DNA of 64,000 nucleotides, from contig NC_135772.1 in the NCBI RefSeq assembly GCF_028453695.1, positions 9,052,001-9,116,000 of the forward strand, given 5' to 3'. The stretch comes from Augochlora pura. Its lineage: Eukaryota > Arthropoda > Insecta > Hymenoptera > Halictidae. The position numbers and the translations under genes are program-made. Positions within the stretch are counted from its first letter, which is position 1; each line of letters opens with the position of its first letter. The notes beneath the pieces were generated by a model. The model was given only the letters and a program-made list of their open reading frames with translations. It was not told the origin of the DNA and made no database searches. This document shows positions 38,951-53,455 of this stretch, in pieces.

Positions 38951-41900
38951 ATGGCTACAAACTTAGGGGTAGAGTGTCAGTACTTTTTCGAAGATGTTGT
39001 CTACCGTGTGGACAAGAAAGGTAACGTAGTGTTCGGGATCGTAATGGAAAACGATGACGAAGATTTGTCCGAGGAAAGTTCCGACAGTGAAGAGAGTCCG
39101 AAGAGAAAAAAGGGCGAGATTCGCGTGGTCTGGCATCCTTCCGGTGTTGAGGAATTGGTCAACGCGAAGAAGGTATTCGATACTTTATAGAATACTGGGT
39201 ATTCGTCATTGGCAAAGGATTATTGATGTATATGAAATGATATTTTGTATTTCATCCTATTATTCCTTTTTTCTGTTATATTTATGTTTTCAAGTTTCTG
39301 AACAGCGACACCTGTCACACGAACCATATCTGCGACCGAATGTTCAATTCGAATTTGAATTCAGTTCGGGTGTATCAACCGCGATCGGCAAAATATTATG
39401 GCTTTAACGAAGGTTAGATATTTTATCCGTAGGTTTACTTGGCGGACAGGACACTTATGCCAGGCGACGTCGTGCGACGAATGATCAAAGGGAAAGACAC
39501 ACAAAGAGGATATTGTAGAGAAATCGAGCTGACTGCTTGCATTCAAGCAATTGGTACTAAACAGGTTCTTACGAATATAAGGAGTGAGGACTTGGTCCCT
39601 TTAGAAGTATGTAATTTATCTATAATGTGGCAAATGCTCTTGATAATGCGCATTATGGTTAATAGTTTCTCTCTATAGGAGTTTGCAACGGATATAGCTG
39701 TTTGTATGGATTCATGGGTTGGCGGAATTAAAATGGCACATTTCAAGTTATGGCTCACTACACCTGATGGATCCCGTTGTGTTGTGAATGAAATGGATTC
39801 CAGAGTCCTGGGACAGTTAGAAGAGAAACGAGACAGCGTAAGCACTTAAACAATATTGAAACAATTTCTTTCACTGGACATACAATAAAGGTTTTTCAGG
39901 ATAATGACTTTCCACATTCCTCTGAATTTTATCCTGGTCAATGTTTATGGGGACCAGTTAACTGCCTAGAAGATGCACAATGGATCACATGTACAAAAGA
40001 AATGAAAGCAAAAAGAAAAGCTAAACCATTGAAAATGACAAAAGTGACTGTCGAAAAGGTAGAGACAGACTGGGTAGGAGTACATTGGCAGTGCAGAGCA
40101 TATTCAAAGGATGGTGCTTGGTCGGATCAAGCTCAACCAAAGTTTGTAGTGGAAGGAGAAAATTTGAAAAAATTGAAATTATTAAATGTATTTGAACCTT
40201 CAACTGTACAAGTGGGAGATCGAAATTTCTATGTAATTAAAGGTGATGAAAGTGTCATTACACGAGAACAATGGAGGAAGTTGCAAAGAGGTGTTTTTCC
40301 AGTCCCTAAACACAGTCCAAAGAAAACACGTCCGAACATTAATATCACGAAACCAGTCGAAGACAAAAAAAAGGATAAGGACAAAGATAACGAGCAGCAG
40401 ACTTTAGAAGAGAATGCTCAAAATAATATTAATAATTTACAAAATGTGACAAGCAATAACACTCTAATGCCTCCAGCACAAATCCAAAATACTGAAAGTT
40501 CAGACGACTGGGATACAGAAGATACAGGTTCACAGAGCGACAGTGCCTCTGTAAGGTTTTTTGATTCTTTCCAAATTATTTCATAACCAGTCGACATAAT
40601 AAATAATATAATATTCTATTCACAGGTATCTAGTGGTTGTTCCAGTATGTCTTCTATGGGCAAAAAGAAAAAGGGTCCAGCTTTAATGACTAAAGTATTG
40701 AAAAAGAAGAAGCTGTGCAAAGCAAAAAAGAAAGTACCACCAGTCCCACTTATTCCAGGAACTAAAATTGTGGTAGAAACATTATCTACAAATACAAAAG
40801 CTAATGTCGTATGGCAAGATGGCTCTGTAGAATTTGGTACTGTACTAAAAATATTTTGTTGATTACATAATTACGTGTAAAATGTTCAATTATTATTATT
40901 ATATATATTTAGGTATCCCATCGACGCAACTTTACCCAATTCATCATTTAGATGACAAAGAGTTCTTCCCAGGTGATTTCGTAGTTGATCAAAAGGAAGA
41001 ATCCAGAATGTATGGCGTAGTACAAAGTGTTGATCATCAAGGTAGAACAGCAAAAATAAAATGGTTCAAAACGTATACTTCTAGTCAAAGTCCACAGTAA
41101 GTAATTAATTTTATACCCGCAATCGATATTAAGAAAATTTTGTGGAAAATAATGCATATATTAATCTCCATAAATATTTGTTAGACCAATTTTTATAGAA
41201 GAACGGGAGGTCAGTGTATATGATTTAAAGGACCACCCAGATTTTCAGTACAGGCCAGGTACATTAGTAATACGAATAGCCAATTTTGAAGGAGAAGATG
41301 CTGGATGTACTGCTGGTCAAGTGCTAGATAACTATCCGGAAGGTCAAGTTAAAGTATGGTGGGTTGATGGACATGTAAGTATGTGTTGGCCTCAAGATCT
41401 GTACAAGGTAGGCGAATACGATAGTGATGAAGGTGAATTATGGGATGATGTGTCGTCGGATGCGTCATGGGAAACAGAATTGGAAGACTGTTTCATCGCT
41501 GACATCGATGGAACAGAACAAACTGAGTTGGAAAATATAAAACCGAAATTAGCTGCGCACATTGAGAAAGCTCGAATCGCAATGTCTAGGCTGGAAGAGA
41601 TCTTCACGCAGAACCCATTTTTACAAACGACTGAGGTCATGAGAAAATTATTAGATGTATATAAAGACTGTCGGTACATGGACAAACTTATGGGTACTTC
41701 CTTTTTTCACGAGAGTCACTTCCATGGATTATTAGAAAGGGTTAGAGAACGTGGGCGAGCCAACGTGGCACAACGTATGGCAGATCAAGTAACAAGATTA
41801 TTTACTCATAAATCCGGTGAATCCGAGGAAAACATAGGAAAGGATAATGTAGAAGACAACGAGAAAGTAATTGCAGTAACAGATATGACGGAATCTGCCG

Positions 41901-43604
41901 ACAATAAGAGCAATGAAGACACGGATAAACACCAACTCGAAAAAATCGAAGAATCGAACGATCGATTGTTCATCAATGTCAATCCAAATCCTGAAGATTC
42001 TGGATTATATTCTGCAGAAAATTCGAAAAAAGAATCTGGTTCGAGCGAGTCGAGTGGAGAATTTCTGCTTAGCGAAGATGCAAATAACGTACACGATCGT
42101 TCAGTAGACAAGGCCGAAGTGCACAAAATTGCAAAGACGTTAACACACATAACTAGTTCTCATGTAGCAGAAGGCTCTCAAGTCTGCGTGAAACTTTGTA
42201 CCTTGATAAAGGCTCAACTTGTATTAGCGCATGCTGAAGTTTCCAAGCGATTTGGAGTATCGAAAATGCTATTGTCCGATGCTCAGAAAGGTTCATCTCC
42301 TTTGAAAAAACAGAAAAAGGAAGAAGAGACACGCGTAGAGGTATTACAGGAACCGTCTGAATCATCTGTAGAAATACCACCACCAATATATGACGAAGGA
42401 GAAGGATTTTCTATAGAGGAAACAGCTCCAGATAGTCATAAATTTAAATTAACTATGTTCCAACCTACAGATCCCACAAACTTTTTCCGTACTGTTTCCA
42501 AGGAACTAAAGCTTTTGAGAAGTTCGCTTCCACCAGGTATATGGGTAAAAGGATTCGAAGACAGAATAGATTTATACTCTGTAATGTTTCGCGGACCGGA
42601 GAAAACACCATACGAGGATGGTCTTTTCCTATTCGATTTCCAATTATCCGCCGATTATCCAGTTGCTCCACCGCTCTGCCATTACATATCGTACTGTAAC
42701 GACAGATTAAATCCTAATCTCTACGAAGATGGTAAAGTATGTGTGAGTCTACTTGGAACGTGGTCTGGACGTGGAACAGAAATATGGACAAGTTCTTCTA
42801 CCTTGTTGCAAGTTATAGTCTCAATTCAGGGCCTTATTCTAGTACCTGAGCCGTACTTTAACGAAGCTGGATTCGAAAAACAGAAGGGTTCCCAAGAAGG
42901 AAGGGAGAATTCAAGAATGTATAATGAAATGGTTGTACTGAAATTAGTTCAAGCGCAGACCAAACTTCTGCAATACCCGCCGGCTATTTTCAAAGATATC
43001 ATAATTGAACATTTTAAGAGACACGCAAAGAAATTCTTACAGCGTTTAGACTTGTGGATGGAAATTTCTGAGCAACATAACAATCAACATCCACTGTCTC
43101 CTGTAACACCTACTACATTTAAACAGATATCAGATGTTGGTACGTCGCGATAATTTTTTCTTTCCTTTTGGTATCTTTATATTCATTTGAAACATAAAAT
43201 AATGGTACTTTCTTGTTTTAGATAAAAAGATTCTTCCGGAATTTCCGTTAATACCGGCATCTAGAGGTTTTTGCATAACGCTCCGTAAAACTTTAGCTAC
43301 TTTTAGAGATGTACTGCTCAAAGAAGGTATCCTAGAAGGAGGCGGCAGTGTAGAAAACAGTGAAAAAACGAAGGAACAAACAAACAGTACTAAGAATGAG
43401 TGTAATGAACCATGTAAAATCACTGACGGTGGCGTAAAAGATTGTGACAAAAATAAAAAGAGCAGCAACCCGCAAGATAGTAGTCACAAATTAACACCAA
43501 ACGGTAGCCTGTCTAAGGACATTGTTTCATCTTCCTCGACGAATATTTCCACTACGCCGTTAAGCGAAACGAAGAAAAATAGCTCGGATCGTACCATCAG
43601 CTAG
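38951..43604 (+). CDS. UBE2O: E2/E3 hybrid ubiquitin-conjugating enzyme UBE2O
   Basis: Eight exons: 38951–39172, 39433–39606, 39679–39837, 39900–40550, 40626–40836, 40913–41096, 41185–43139 and 43222–43604. They total 3939 nt and 1312 residues, close to human UBE2O (1292). The N-terminal half holds the conserved SH3-like substrate-binding regions (VECQYFFEDVVYRVD, LMPGDVVRR, QCLWGPV, FFPGDFVVD, VKVWWVDGH). Lys/Glu/Ser-rich acidic and basic linkers follow, then a helical, probably coiled-coil segment. The UBC domain spans about residues 965–1130, with the catalytic cysteine in GKVCVSLLGTW (Cys about 1053, codon 42740–42742). The family ubiquitinates ribosomal proteins, histones and other basic clients without a separate E3, acting in protein quality control. 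The last exon is a low-complexity Ser/Asn/Lys tail. A GC-rich leader precedes the start. Confidence 0.95.
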
Positions 43605-43689
43605 CCACAAGGTAAACTTAAGTTTAAACCTAAAAATGTAGCACGTAGAACATACCCGACTATGCGGTAATATATTCAAATAATTTATT

Positions 43690-43815
43690 ACATATATATA
43701 TATATATATATACAATACATACATATATATATATATATATACAATACATATATATATATATACAATACATACATATACATATATGTATATGTACGTAATA
43801 TATATTATATATACA
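43690..43815. repeat. TA/TACA microsatellite
   Basis: Several pure (TA)n runs are separated by TACAATACATACA units, all just past the UBE2O stop and probably in its 3'UTR. Other short (TA)n tracts occur at 30481–30506 and 37242–37264, inside introns. Confidence 0.9.
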
Positions 43816-46800
43816 TATGTTATAAAAAGTACGTTCAATGATAATTGCGGTATCTATTTATTAAACATTAACACTATCATTAACGAACGATAATATTGTA
43901 ACAGAAACGCCGCTGTCTTTGCTCCGCAGCTAGAAATATACTTGTTACTCTGAAATAATCACAATAGTAACATAACTAAATACGTTTATTCGAATATAAC
44001 GCGAGAGCCGTGAAAATCTTTGCTCTTGCACAAAAAATATTGTACACTTGAAGGACACGTTATTATATTGATTTATTATGTTATATGGTATATGCAATAT
44101 AGTGACATGCTATATATAGTGTATAACAATATAACATTAAAGAATGGGGAATTAATATTCTGTTAAGAGATGAAAGAATTGGAAGACATGGCTTCTTCTT
44201 AATGCACGTTACAATTTCCGGGTACACGTGTAATGAAAGTATCCATGTACACGCGTTACTCGTACTTAAATTGATAATGTGCATAATATTTACTACATGG
44301 GTATCGGGATATACAGAGATTCCTATTTCATAGCAGACTATTTGTTTGATATTTCATTCCTACTTATTGTAAATAACATTTAGAAAAATATTTAATTAAT
44401 TACAACTATCGGGGCGGTTGAACAATAATGTTAAACATGACGTTTAGGAAGGAAATATGCATGAAAACCGAATTTAAGAACAAAAATCATCAAAATAAGC
44501 GTCGCAAGATCAATTGATATCGATTTTTTTAAATTTTATGTATGGTATTGCTTATTTGAATGTTCGGTTCCAGTTTCTAGAGCCGTCCCGATATGTTAAC
44601 TTTAGGGAGCTCCGAAGAGAATTAATGTTCCCAATTGTTGAAAGTTCTACAATTGAACGAATTAAAATAAGAATCTGTTAGTATACATGTATTTGTATAC
44701 TCATGAAATTGAGATTTCTACATACCCGAATACTCCTGTATTAAAAGTAATATTGATTGCATTATGGGTACGTTCGACACGCGTAAAATAGAGACCTTTA
44801 AAAAGAATACATAGAATGCCACGTGCATTTAGTTACATAATTCTGCAATGAGGATAGAGCGTTCCTTAAAAACGCAATAATAACTCGACTGACTTAGTAA
44901 ACAAAGGGTAGGGGCGGAAACAATCTTGGGTATTGAAAAGACAAAAAAAAGTTGTCAATCTATTTAAAAAAAAAAAAGGAAAAATTATAAAAATTAAGAG
45001 AAAGGTTAAGTGAATAGTAGCAATGCGTCGAGCCAACATAAAAATACATCGCAATAGTGTTTAAGGGACACAATAATAATAGGTATTAATTTCGAATGCA
45101 TTTCAGTGAGTACACTTCGAGTAACAGCATCACCAATTCGACCTTTTTGGTACGGCAGAGACATCCACGAAGTGCAATTCAATGGCCGAATGTCTAGGAA
45201 CGATGAGATATATCATCACGTTGAATTCTTTCCTATAGTCGCGTTGATAATAACTTGTTGACCGGTTACAAAATATACTCGTGTTTTCATGCACAAATGT
45301 TGTAACCTGGCCTAAAAACTTATGTAATTACTGAAGGCCAAAATCTGTAAGATTTTATTGTATTATTATTTATTGGGTCAGATAGTATCTGCTTTATCTT
45401 TTTTACTCAATTATGAAGATATGCCAGTGATGCTAGAACTACTGCATTAATTTGTGCATAAAATTAAAAAAGCATGTTTATTACAAATTAATATGCATGA
45501 ATAATATACCGAAAATGCATAAACGCCAGATTGAATTTGCCGAAAGCAAGTCATAATGATTATAAAAAAAAATCTGAAAATTTCCTTTGTTTAATAACCG
45601 TGTACTACAATCTGCAATCGTACCGAAAAGGTTAACTACATAAAGACTCATTGATTTTCAACTACCTTAAAGTCATTATGCCATCCACTAATAATAATTT
45701 AAAATACAGTATTTCAAGTGAAATTGCGAAATGACTTTGATTGAAACTAGATTGTAGCTTACACAGAAAGATTCGTATTTAGATGAGACCTGTAATGACT
45801 AAGTCCACTGTTAGAAACACTTCTAACGTAGCTTATAAAGTCTAGCAAAATTATCTTGGATGCTCTATTACCTAAAGTACAGTTTCTTTTGTCAATGCTT
45901 TTTTTCGTACATTTGTAGGAACTTAAGTGTCTTTACGACTCTTACTGAGCTTTTCTTTTAATATGTCGTGAATAAAGTATGATAACAAACTGTACTTAGT
46001 ATTATCACAACAATTGCAGAGAGCATTAATACTTATCTTACAACATGAGCGTTTTACAATATTTTTACTATTTATTTTTTTATTTAATTCCACACACCTT
46101 AGCTGTATAAATTCCAAAATCAGGCACATATAATTGAAATGAGAAAATTTATTATGAAAAGATACCAAATGCAACGAAGAATCTATAATGATTACTAGAC
46201 TGCATATCAGTATGCACAAGAAAACCTGTTTGCATCAATTGTAAAGTAATAGGAGTAAAATAGAATTCCATTATTTTTTTAATCATTTTAATAAGTTCAC
46301 AGTAGTACATCAATGCTTATAAATTTTAAAAAGTTGTTTATTTTTTTAATGTCACCTAGTCATTTTTGTCATGTGTGCATAAAATTTGCAACCTTAATGA
46401 TCACTGTGTTAAAGTAGCGTACATTGTTATTTTCAAGTTTCTTTTTATTTTGTTATGCTATTGTTAGTGTATATTATTATTATTATCAAACTCTGGATTT
46501 TATGCATGTATGACAAACTTGAATAAGAATGTAAAGATATCAATACATAATTTTCATTGTTAAAATGATTAAAGAAATAAATAAGTTTTTATTTAATTCC
46601 AGCTTCTTGCAATTGGTACTAAAAGTGTTTAATTTGCATAAACATTCGCAGTCTCATTATTAAATTTTATTTATTTATTACCTCGAAATCTAAGAATTCA
46701 TTTATTTAAAATAATTATTTATTCAATCGGTTATTTATATTATTAAGAAATCAATGTTCTTAATGGTTACATGTACAGTTCGTTTTTTTTTAAGAATTCT

Positions 46801-49290
46801 TCGTTTTAGATGTTTCTGTATTTCTCCAGATAACATTTGTCACGCATTTTTTTGTACGCTAAATATTTATATGTTAATAAATTAATAATGATGCAGATTT
46901 TATTGTCGGATAGTATACATGTGTTCAAATGTGTATACGATGTAACCCGTAATTTGAAACAATGCACTGATCTGTGTTTAATGTACGTATAAAAGAGTCA
47001 GTTTCAAACAAAACACTGATCCAACAGAATTAAACAATTTATTTCCATCGTATAAAATGAAAATCCATAAATAGAGACGCAATGTGAATATAAACAAATG
47101 AAGTATGATCAGATATACTGTAGATGTATATGTACACTCGAATTTCTTTTTCAACTATTGGAAATAAAAAGTTCTTTTTAGAGAAATTGTTACACTGAAC
47201 AGACTTATATGAGATAACGTGATATTGGTTTTGAACAGTTTCTGAGAATACCACGTGTAAAATGTTTAACTGCAGTATTAGCATTTCTTTTATTCTATGA
47301 AACAACTTTCTTAATAATTGTATCTTGAACGAATTGAATATATTGTACTCTCAAATCAAATATCGTCGTAGATTATGATAACAGAGAGAACTCTTCTCAA
47401 ATGCAATAACGCTGGAATTATCACGATAACAGGACTAAGTTGTGTGATAGTCATTGAGGCGACGTTTAAAAAACTAAGTACAATGTATTCATTCGTGCGA
47501 AGATTTCTTCGAAAATATATGGTGCTGAATAGAAACAAATGAGAAAAGTGAGAAGGGGTTAAAAGGGGGGAGAGTGATATAAAAACTACAACTTGTTCGA
47601 GCTTGCAAACACTATGTGCGTCTTTTTCTTCTCATTAGTCCTCTAAACTCTAAAAGGACGCAGAACGTATAACTCATTCATAAATATTAAAAATTTTATA
47701 TTATTCACTATATTATGATGAAAAAGTAAAAAACTAATTAGCGAAAATCGCTTGAAAAAAATTATACTAAATAATCCCTTATCCGTGTTGTTTCTTACGT
47801 AGCGTATTATTAAAAACTGTTTGTTTAATCTTATTAATCTATTGATGATTTCATTATAATATAGTAAAAAATATAAAAATTTAATTTTTACTCGTTGTGG
47901 TTTAAACATTCAAGCCGCTTGTGCATGTTCGAACTAGGGATGTAAACGTTTAAACGTTAGATTAAAAGGTTGAGTATTTTGAGTTTGGGATAAAGGAGAA
48001 TGAGTTTGATGAGAATTTATGTTAGAATAATATATTTTCAAACTATTGATTATTAACCAGAATCATTTATAATAATAGTTCGAGATAAAAATTATATCCG
48101 AATAGCTAGAGAAATATTTAGTAGAATTCTGAATTCGAATTGCTGAATTTTTACAATGCTAGTTTGAACATTAAAATGTTTGAGTTGGCTCCATTTTTAA
48201 GCCGTTAGCATGTTTTTGAATATTCATCACTAAATGTCATAACAATGGAGATACAATTTCCATATAAGAAACAGGGAGGGGGGAAAGAGAGGCAGTGAGA
48301 GAATATATAAGTAAAAAAAAATAGCGATTGGATGAAGAAAACGAAGAAGGAAAAATAATGCGCGTACTGCTGCATCAGGCAGATCAGATTGTTATGTGAA
48401 ACACAATGTTTTAGAATGCCTTGTATATATTATATAATATGCTGTATATGCCAGTTGTTTCTATTTCTATTATTATGATAATTATTGCATATTTGTCAAT
48501 CTACGAAAGGTCTTATTTTCACGATATTTAATTGTCATAAATATTAAATATTCCTTTGAAGATGAAATTTCACTTACTTTTAAAATACTTTGGCTGCAGT
48601 AAATAATTTATATTATAAACGTAATCTAATATTCGAGTAAACATTTCGACAGATTAGCAACAGAACTAGAAGAAGTATTAGTTACATGTGATGTTCCTTC
48701 GAAATTACTTTATACTATGTACTCAGGATATATGTTATAAGTAGAATCTATTCATACTGCCATGGTACAGTAAAAGGTCTTTTAATTTCTCACGTTCGAT
48801 TGAAGGTCCTTTTTGTGAGTTTGGCATCTACCGAAAACGGTATCACGACGATCATGTAAACCGGCTGATATTTGTAACGTTGTTCTCTTGATTTTGAATG
48901 AATAAAAAGTCCGTATGCGATTAAGAGATATTATAATTGACCGTAAATCTTTCTGTTCAATAGATCCCATTCCTACTCACCCGAATCTTCAACCTGCACT
49001 CTCCCGTACGGTTATATACCAGCTGCTTTTTGGATATCCAGTTTTTTTTAAATGTTTATTATAAATTTGTACAAACACATATTTATCCTTGTATTATAAA
49101 TCCATTGAAACTAAACTAAGATGTTTTTATATTTAGACGTTTTAAATGTTATAAGTAATACATAAAATTATTTAAAATTTAAATTGTATATTTCAATTTG
49201 TGAATGCAAAGAAACGATCAAGGAATATGTCCTTAATGTGTGTCAAATTTGTTAAAAGTCCTAATAGGACATCGTCGTGAGAATACCTCT

Positions 49291-49351
49291 CTTATCTATC
49301 ACAGGAACAGATAAGATGCATTTTCCACCTGTTATCAGATATACCTTATCA
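49291..49351. promoter_or_regulatory. Cluster of GATA motifs upstream of the small membrane-protein gene
   Basis: Within about 60 bp there are several WGATAR-type cores on both strands: CTTATCTATC (49291), AGATAAG (49309), GTTATCAGATA (49331) and CCTTATC (49344). The cluster lies 140–200 bp upstream of the ATG at 49491, a normal place for a proximal promoter or enhancer. In insects GATA factors act in gut, fat body, Malpighian tubule and blood cells. That this controls the gene is inference. Confidence 0.45.
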
Positions 49352-49490
49352 AACCGTTGATTCACGACGGATTCGTGTTCACATCGTTTTCGTGTCCTAA
49401 CGCGATTTCACCTTACTCACCAAACTATTTCTCTTCGAAGTGATTTTTAAATTCAATACTTTTGAACGTTTTCATTTAATTAATAAAAAA

Positions 49491-50280
49491 ATGTGTTCCA
49501 AAAAGGTATTGTGCTACTTAACTATAGGTTTACGTAAGTAAATACATGCATTTTTATAGCTTTTAACAATTAATTATCTCATAAGATCAATTTGTGAAGT
49601 AAGAGACATTGTTTCCAAACAAATTGCAAAATTCTTTTCGAAAGTATTTATTTCTTACCATATTAGTATAAATTCCTCAATTTTATCTTAACACAATAAT
49701 ATTATTGATACATAGAATTTATTTCGACTTTTATTAACAATCAGAATATTATTAAAAATGATATTACGAAAATCATAAAAAATTGTGGAATATTGATTAA
49801 AACATGACAATATTTTTTCTGATTACACAGTAAGTAGAAACTCGATGGAGCAAAAATTGCTACACGATTAATATACGTATTATATAAATATTTTTCTATA
49901 GTATTAGGAAAAATAGGTCATCGCATCGTACTAATTGAATGACTTTGAACAGTGATTACTGGACTTCTTATGGATGAAGTCGAAGCAAGACGTAAAATTT
50001 TGCGGGGCCGGAAAACGATTAATCGACGTTACTACTGTAAGTGAGAAATATTATATAAATAAAATTTAAAAAAAAAATCACAACGGAGACACAGTAGTAA
50101 AATATACTGAATTTTATAGGGGGAACTGCTATTCCAGCTTGGTCCATAGTTGTTATAATAGGAATTGGTATGCTGCTCGCTGGTGGTGGACTCTGTGTAG
50201 TGCTACAAAAATTTGTAGTTGACAATGCTGACAATGCAGAAAGACATTCATATGCACCTGCTATGCAAAATGACCCTTAG
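49491..50280 (+). CDS. Small single-pass membrane protein with signal peptide, unidentified
   Basis: Three exons, 49491–49533, 49953–50036 and 50120–50280, with consensus GT–AG sites (GTAAGT twice) add up to exactly 288 nt, 95 residues. Residues 1–25 look like a signal peptide (MCSKKVLCYLTIGLLITGLL, then DEVEA), followed by a strongly basic segment RRKILRGRKTINRRYYWG. A single membrane helix spans about residues 51–72 (WSIVVIIGIGMLLAGGGLCVVL). The tail QKFVVDNADNAERHSYAPAMQNDP-like end is short and polar. I recall similar short proteins in other insects but know no name or function. The basic patch between two hydrophobic segments could be a furin-like cleavage or binding site. A GATA-motif cluster precedes the gene. 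No single exon is longer than 54 codons, so simple ORF scans would miss it. Confidence 0.75.
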
Positions 50281-51323
50281 ATTTAAGAATATATCAAAAC
50301 TTAATTATTCTTCGTTATATGACATTTTAATACTTTGTAAATAAATATTGATTTGTAATATTGATTCGAACACAGTTTGGACGATGTGACCGATAGGTCA
50401 TCGAGTGATGCTTTTACTTACTAATGTGTTCTACCAACAGGTCACAGCTGGGTGTTCCTATTTGACAGGACATACTAACGTAAAAGATATGAAATAAATA
50501 TTATTATAATATTCCAATTGTTTATAAGAATCCAAAGACCTCTAGCTTTAATATAAGCTTATAAAGCTTTAAAAATTCTTACGAAACTGCAGACATACCA
50601 AAACTGATTTTTTTCTATAATATCGAATTCATAAAATTAATCAAGGACATGGAACTGTTCAGAAATATTTGCTGCACCGATATCATGAAAAAAAGACAGA
50701 TGACAACGCTCTATGAAACATAATTAATTAAGATAATAGTTAATCAAAATTTTAAAAGCAATTATATTTAGCAGTCCTGTCTCTGCTTTTTTAATACGAC
50801 ATCTATGCATTAGGTTCTCCTAAACCGTCTTATGCCTTTGGTTTATTTTCGTCATATCCTAACTTTACCATAATTAATACTTTATGCCGATCTGCATAAT
50901 GTGTCGTAATCCACAAATGATTTTTGAAGAAGTCATAAGATAGAGATAATTATGTGAGAATACATGATACCACTGTTTATGGATTAATCTAATAACTAAT
51001 TATCGAAATTGAATAACAATTGCTACTCGTATAATTGTATCTTTCGTATTACTTTTATTTCTTTTACTAGATCAAAATTGCGAAATATCATGTACGATAA
51101 ATTACACATTAAATATGGTTATATCGTTATTGAAAGATACGCAAGTTACAACAAACATCATTCAGTTGGACAATACGATCAGAAATCAATTACAATTTGC
51201 TTTGTACAATCAGATAAAAGAAAATTATCAAGTTTCGAGCCTGTTAGGTTATTAATTCAATATATATATTATACATAGGTAGTTAATTATTAATCTGTAT
51301 GAAAAGAGCAGTAACTCTATTAT
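50281..51323. other. Convergent intergenic region
   Basis: This lies between the small membrane-protein gene (+) and the U2AF large subunit (−) and therefore holds both 3'UTRs. An AATAAA-like ATAAATAAA occurs near 50341 for the plus gene. The 89-codon frame at 51009–51278 is AT-rich and is judged to be chance. Confidence 0.5.
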
Positions 51324-53422
51324 TTAAAATTCTCTGCGGTGATACTTGTCAGAATCAAAATAAGATGTCACAACAACACGATTATTGAATTTTCGTCCTG
51401 TGAGTGTTTGCTGCGCTTTCTGGCAATCAATCACGCTATTAAATTCAACAAATACCTGAAATAAACAGCAAGAATGTTAAAAGACATGTTTTACATTGAT
51501 TAAAAGATGACTAAGAATGTCATGTATACATTATTATAAAACGTACTTTTCCACATCCAGGTACATCAACACCTTCTATAGGCCTTGGTATTTCCACTGA
51601 TCGAACCACGCCGTATTTGTTACACTCTTCTTTAATGTCTTCTAAAATATCTTCATATTCTTCTTCTTCCATTAGCTCCTCGGGTGTCACCATGTTTAGT
51701 AAACAAAGCACCTACGAATATTAATCGAATAAGTTTTGTAACACTTGCAATTTAATCAAAACAAATCGTAATTAAAATATCATTACCTCAGTTGCTGGAC
51801 CACTTGTGCCAACCATAGATAGACCAGGCACCTGAATTTGTACTGGAGCTTGTGCACCAATCATAGGATTTTTAGCACCTACGCTAGCCCGTTGAACTAT
51901 CAGTTTCTTATCTCCCAGCTGCATCCCATTTAATCCAGCAATTGCTTGATCGGTCATTGACACATCAACATACTCGCAGAATGCATAACCCTTGGATAGA
52001 CCTGTAGCTGAATCCTTTACTAGATTGAATGCTCTTAGTTGTCCAAAGCTCATCAATAACTCCTTCACCTGTGTTACGAAAATAACATTACTTATTTACT
52101 TATGTTGCATTAAAATCATTTAGAACAGCTTAGACTATGCAACTCTTTATTGTCCATTATGTATACTTGAACCCGAAAAACGAACATTAATAAGACTTCA
52201 TAAACAATGATGAGATCAAAGCCAATTTAGATAATTGTTTATTAATTTTGTACATATATACCTACATCTACGCTCTAACACAAGTAGCTAACAATTTAAA
52301 TAAACTGCTAGAAATTGCACAACTAAATTAAGACTTTAAAAAGCAGAGTCAAAATAGACTCACATCCCACTGTCCGAGGGTTCTACTATTAATTTTTTTT
52401 CTACTAATATATAGTGACGATAACTATAAACATGTAATATAAATTAAATATTATCGTATATTTTTAAATTATGAAGAAGGTAGTTTAAATTCGAGTTTTT
52501 AGATAATTTGTTATTATGTCAATACGTTGACGCAAGTTGCATAATCCAACAGTAAGGAATTCAATATGAAAGGATAGATGTGTTATATCTCGCCTATTTG
52601 ATTTCCATTTAACATCTTCACACAATATATTTCTTACATACAAAAGTTTTACTCCAGTCTGGAACAGATTTTTGTCAATATTTCGAACAGAACGCTCTTG
52701 CTCTTCAAACGCGGATTTCTCCCACATTCATTTCGATTCTCCCTTCAAAAAGAAGTGTACCTTAAATTTACTTACGTATTTCCATTTCCCTGAAGTACTG
52801 AAAACTCTAAAGCAGAGATAACAGCATGTTGCATGTAATGAAGATTCGCTATTATTACTGGAAATTGATGTTCCCAAGAAACACTGTGATATACACAGCT
52901 TAATAATAGATGTTTTATAAACATTTCAATCAGTTTATCAAGGTATATATAGTTGCAGTCTCATTTGTCTTGACTAAAACATTATATACATATCCCAAGA
53001 AATACATGGTTTAATCAAGGCGTGTCAATCATTTGTAGGCATACAAATAAAGACTGTATTAGTATGAGAACGCAAAATTTGAATTCGTCTTAGGGATTAG
53101 AAACCACCTGGGAGATTAAGTCACTTTTTCAAGCGACAGTAGAAGTTTTGTATTTTCATAAAAATTTGACCATGTTATCCCTTCTATCTACACAGTATTC
53201 CCTATAGCACCATTTCTACTCATGTGAGCAAGCAACACGCTATTATCAGTTAAAGACTATCGAATTAGAAAACGCACCATTTGTATAGAAGGACCAAAAT
53301 CTTCAAAAAAGGGGCTGCAAAAGTCGCATAAGCCCAATACGAAGGCATGAAAATGATATAAGTACTTGCCTCGAGGGACAGGGCTAGCCTCTCTCCAGGC
53401 AGTGTGGTATTTTGTCATGTTC

Positions 53423-53455
<33 letters not shown>

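Larger units (their letters stand above)
43605..49490. other. Long intergenic region
   Basis: About 5.9 kb with no coding gene recognised. The first part is UBE2O 3'UTR with a (TA)n/(TACA)n microsatellite (43690–43815). From 44 to 49.2 kb the sequence is AT-rich. Minus-strand frames of 88–98 codons (45923–46219, 47039–47305, 47643–47909) have biased composition and no motifs. The GATA-motif cluster at 49291–49351 belongs to the next gene. Confidence 0.5.
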
